A program made the translations under genes and the position numbers. Source: an uncultured Gammaproteobacteria bacterium (GTDB taxonomy: Bacteria > Pseudomonadota > Gammaproteobacteria > Steroidobacterales > Woeseiaceae). From it: a DNA stretch of 14,091 nt. The notes under the pieces are model-generated. The model did no database searches. It worked only from the letters and a program-made list of their open reading frames with translations, and was not told where the DNA came from. This document shows, piece by piece, positions 14,050-14,091 of the stretch (position 1 is the stretch's first letter; each line of letters begins with the position of its first letter). The stretch is taken from assembly GCA_938003715.1 (NCBI GenBank), contig CALKYK010000483.1, forward strand, positions 1 through 14,091, written 5' to 3'.

Positions 14050-14091
14050 TTCGTGCGCCGTTACCTAGGCGCTGGCAGGATTGACGTCGGC

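Noticed and set aside
14065..14091. Possible minus-strand gene end (TAG at 14067-14065 preceded by eight open codons)
   Set aside because: Eight codons to the window edge are too few to support a gene, although a convergent neighbour is plausible here.

Overview
The window is GC-rich, densely coding bacterial DNA. It carries a Fe-type superoxide dismutase, Sec and lipobox signal sequences, and a protease ending in a GlyGly-CTERM-like tail. This mix suggests a free-living, aerobic, Gram-negative bacterium, most likely a gammaproteobacterium; the taxonomy is inference. I see no tRNA, rRNA, CRISPR array, insertion sequence, phage gene or attachment site, and the region reads as chromosomal.

Layout. 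1-78 holds the last codons of an unidentified + strand gene. From 5222 back to 86 five genes run on the minus strand: a coiled-coil stress-type protein, a tandem universal-stress protein with an extra C-terminal module, a NYN/OST-HTH putative RNase, a small lipoprotein and a secreted metzincin protease. Next is a minus-strand CPA2 proton antiporter (6583-5357), divergent from a short MgtC/SapB membrane protein (6684-7133).

The most distinctive block is a minus-strand operon at 9668-7146. In order of transcription it encodes a BON-domain coiled-coil lipoprotein, a GS/GCS-fold amidoligase, a class-I glutamine amidotransferase-like (peptidase C26) enzyme and a YqaA-like membrane protein. All three junctions overlap: GTGA, about 37 nt, and GTGA. 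The ligase plus C26 hydrolase pairing resembles the logic of the PuuA/PuuD gamma-glutamyl pathway and suggests synthesis and/or turnover of an amide-linked metabolite, or modification of a peptide. The substrate is unknown.

Across a 331-bp divergent intergenic region lies a + strand operon: a MarR-type regulator, iron superoxide dismutase (sodB) and a small HesB/IscA-like protein. The shared intergenic region carries a perfect 15-bp palindrome that could be an operator. Convergent to this operon is a fused Rieske / FMN glutamate-synthase-domain oxidoreductase (13032-11413). It is divergent from a YpfJ-type zinc metallopeptidase (13204-14049).

Together the genes have a stress and envelope flavour: oxidative stress (SOD, MarR), universal stress proteins, ion homeostasis (antiporter, MgtC), lipoproteins and exported proteases. 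The amidoligase operon is the strongest candidate for an uncharacterised system.
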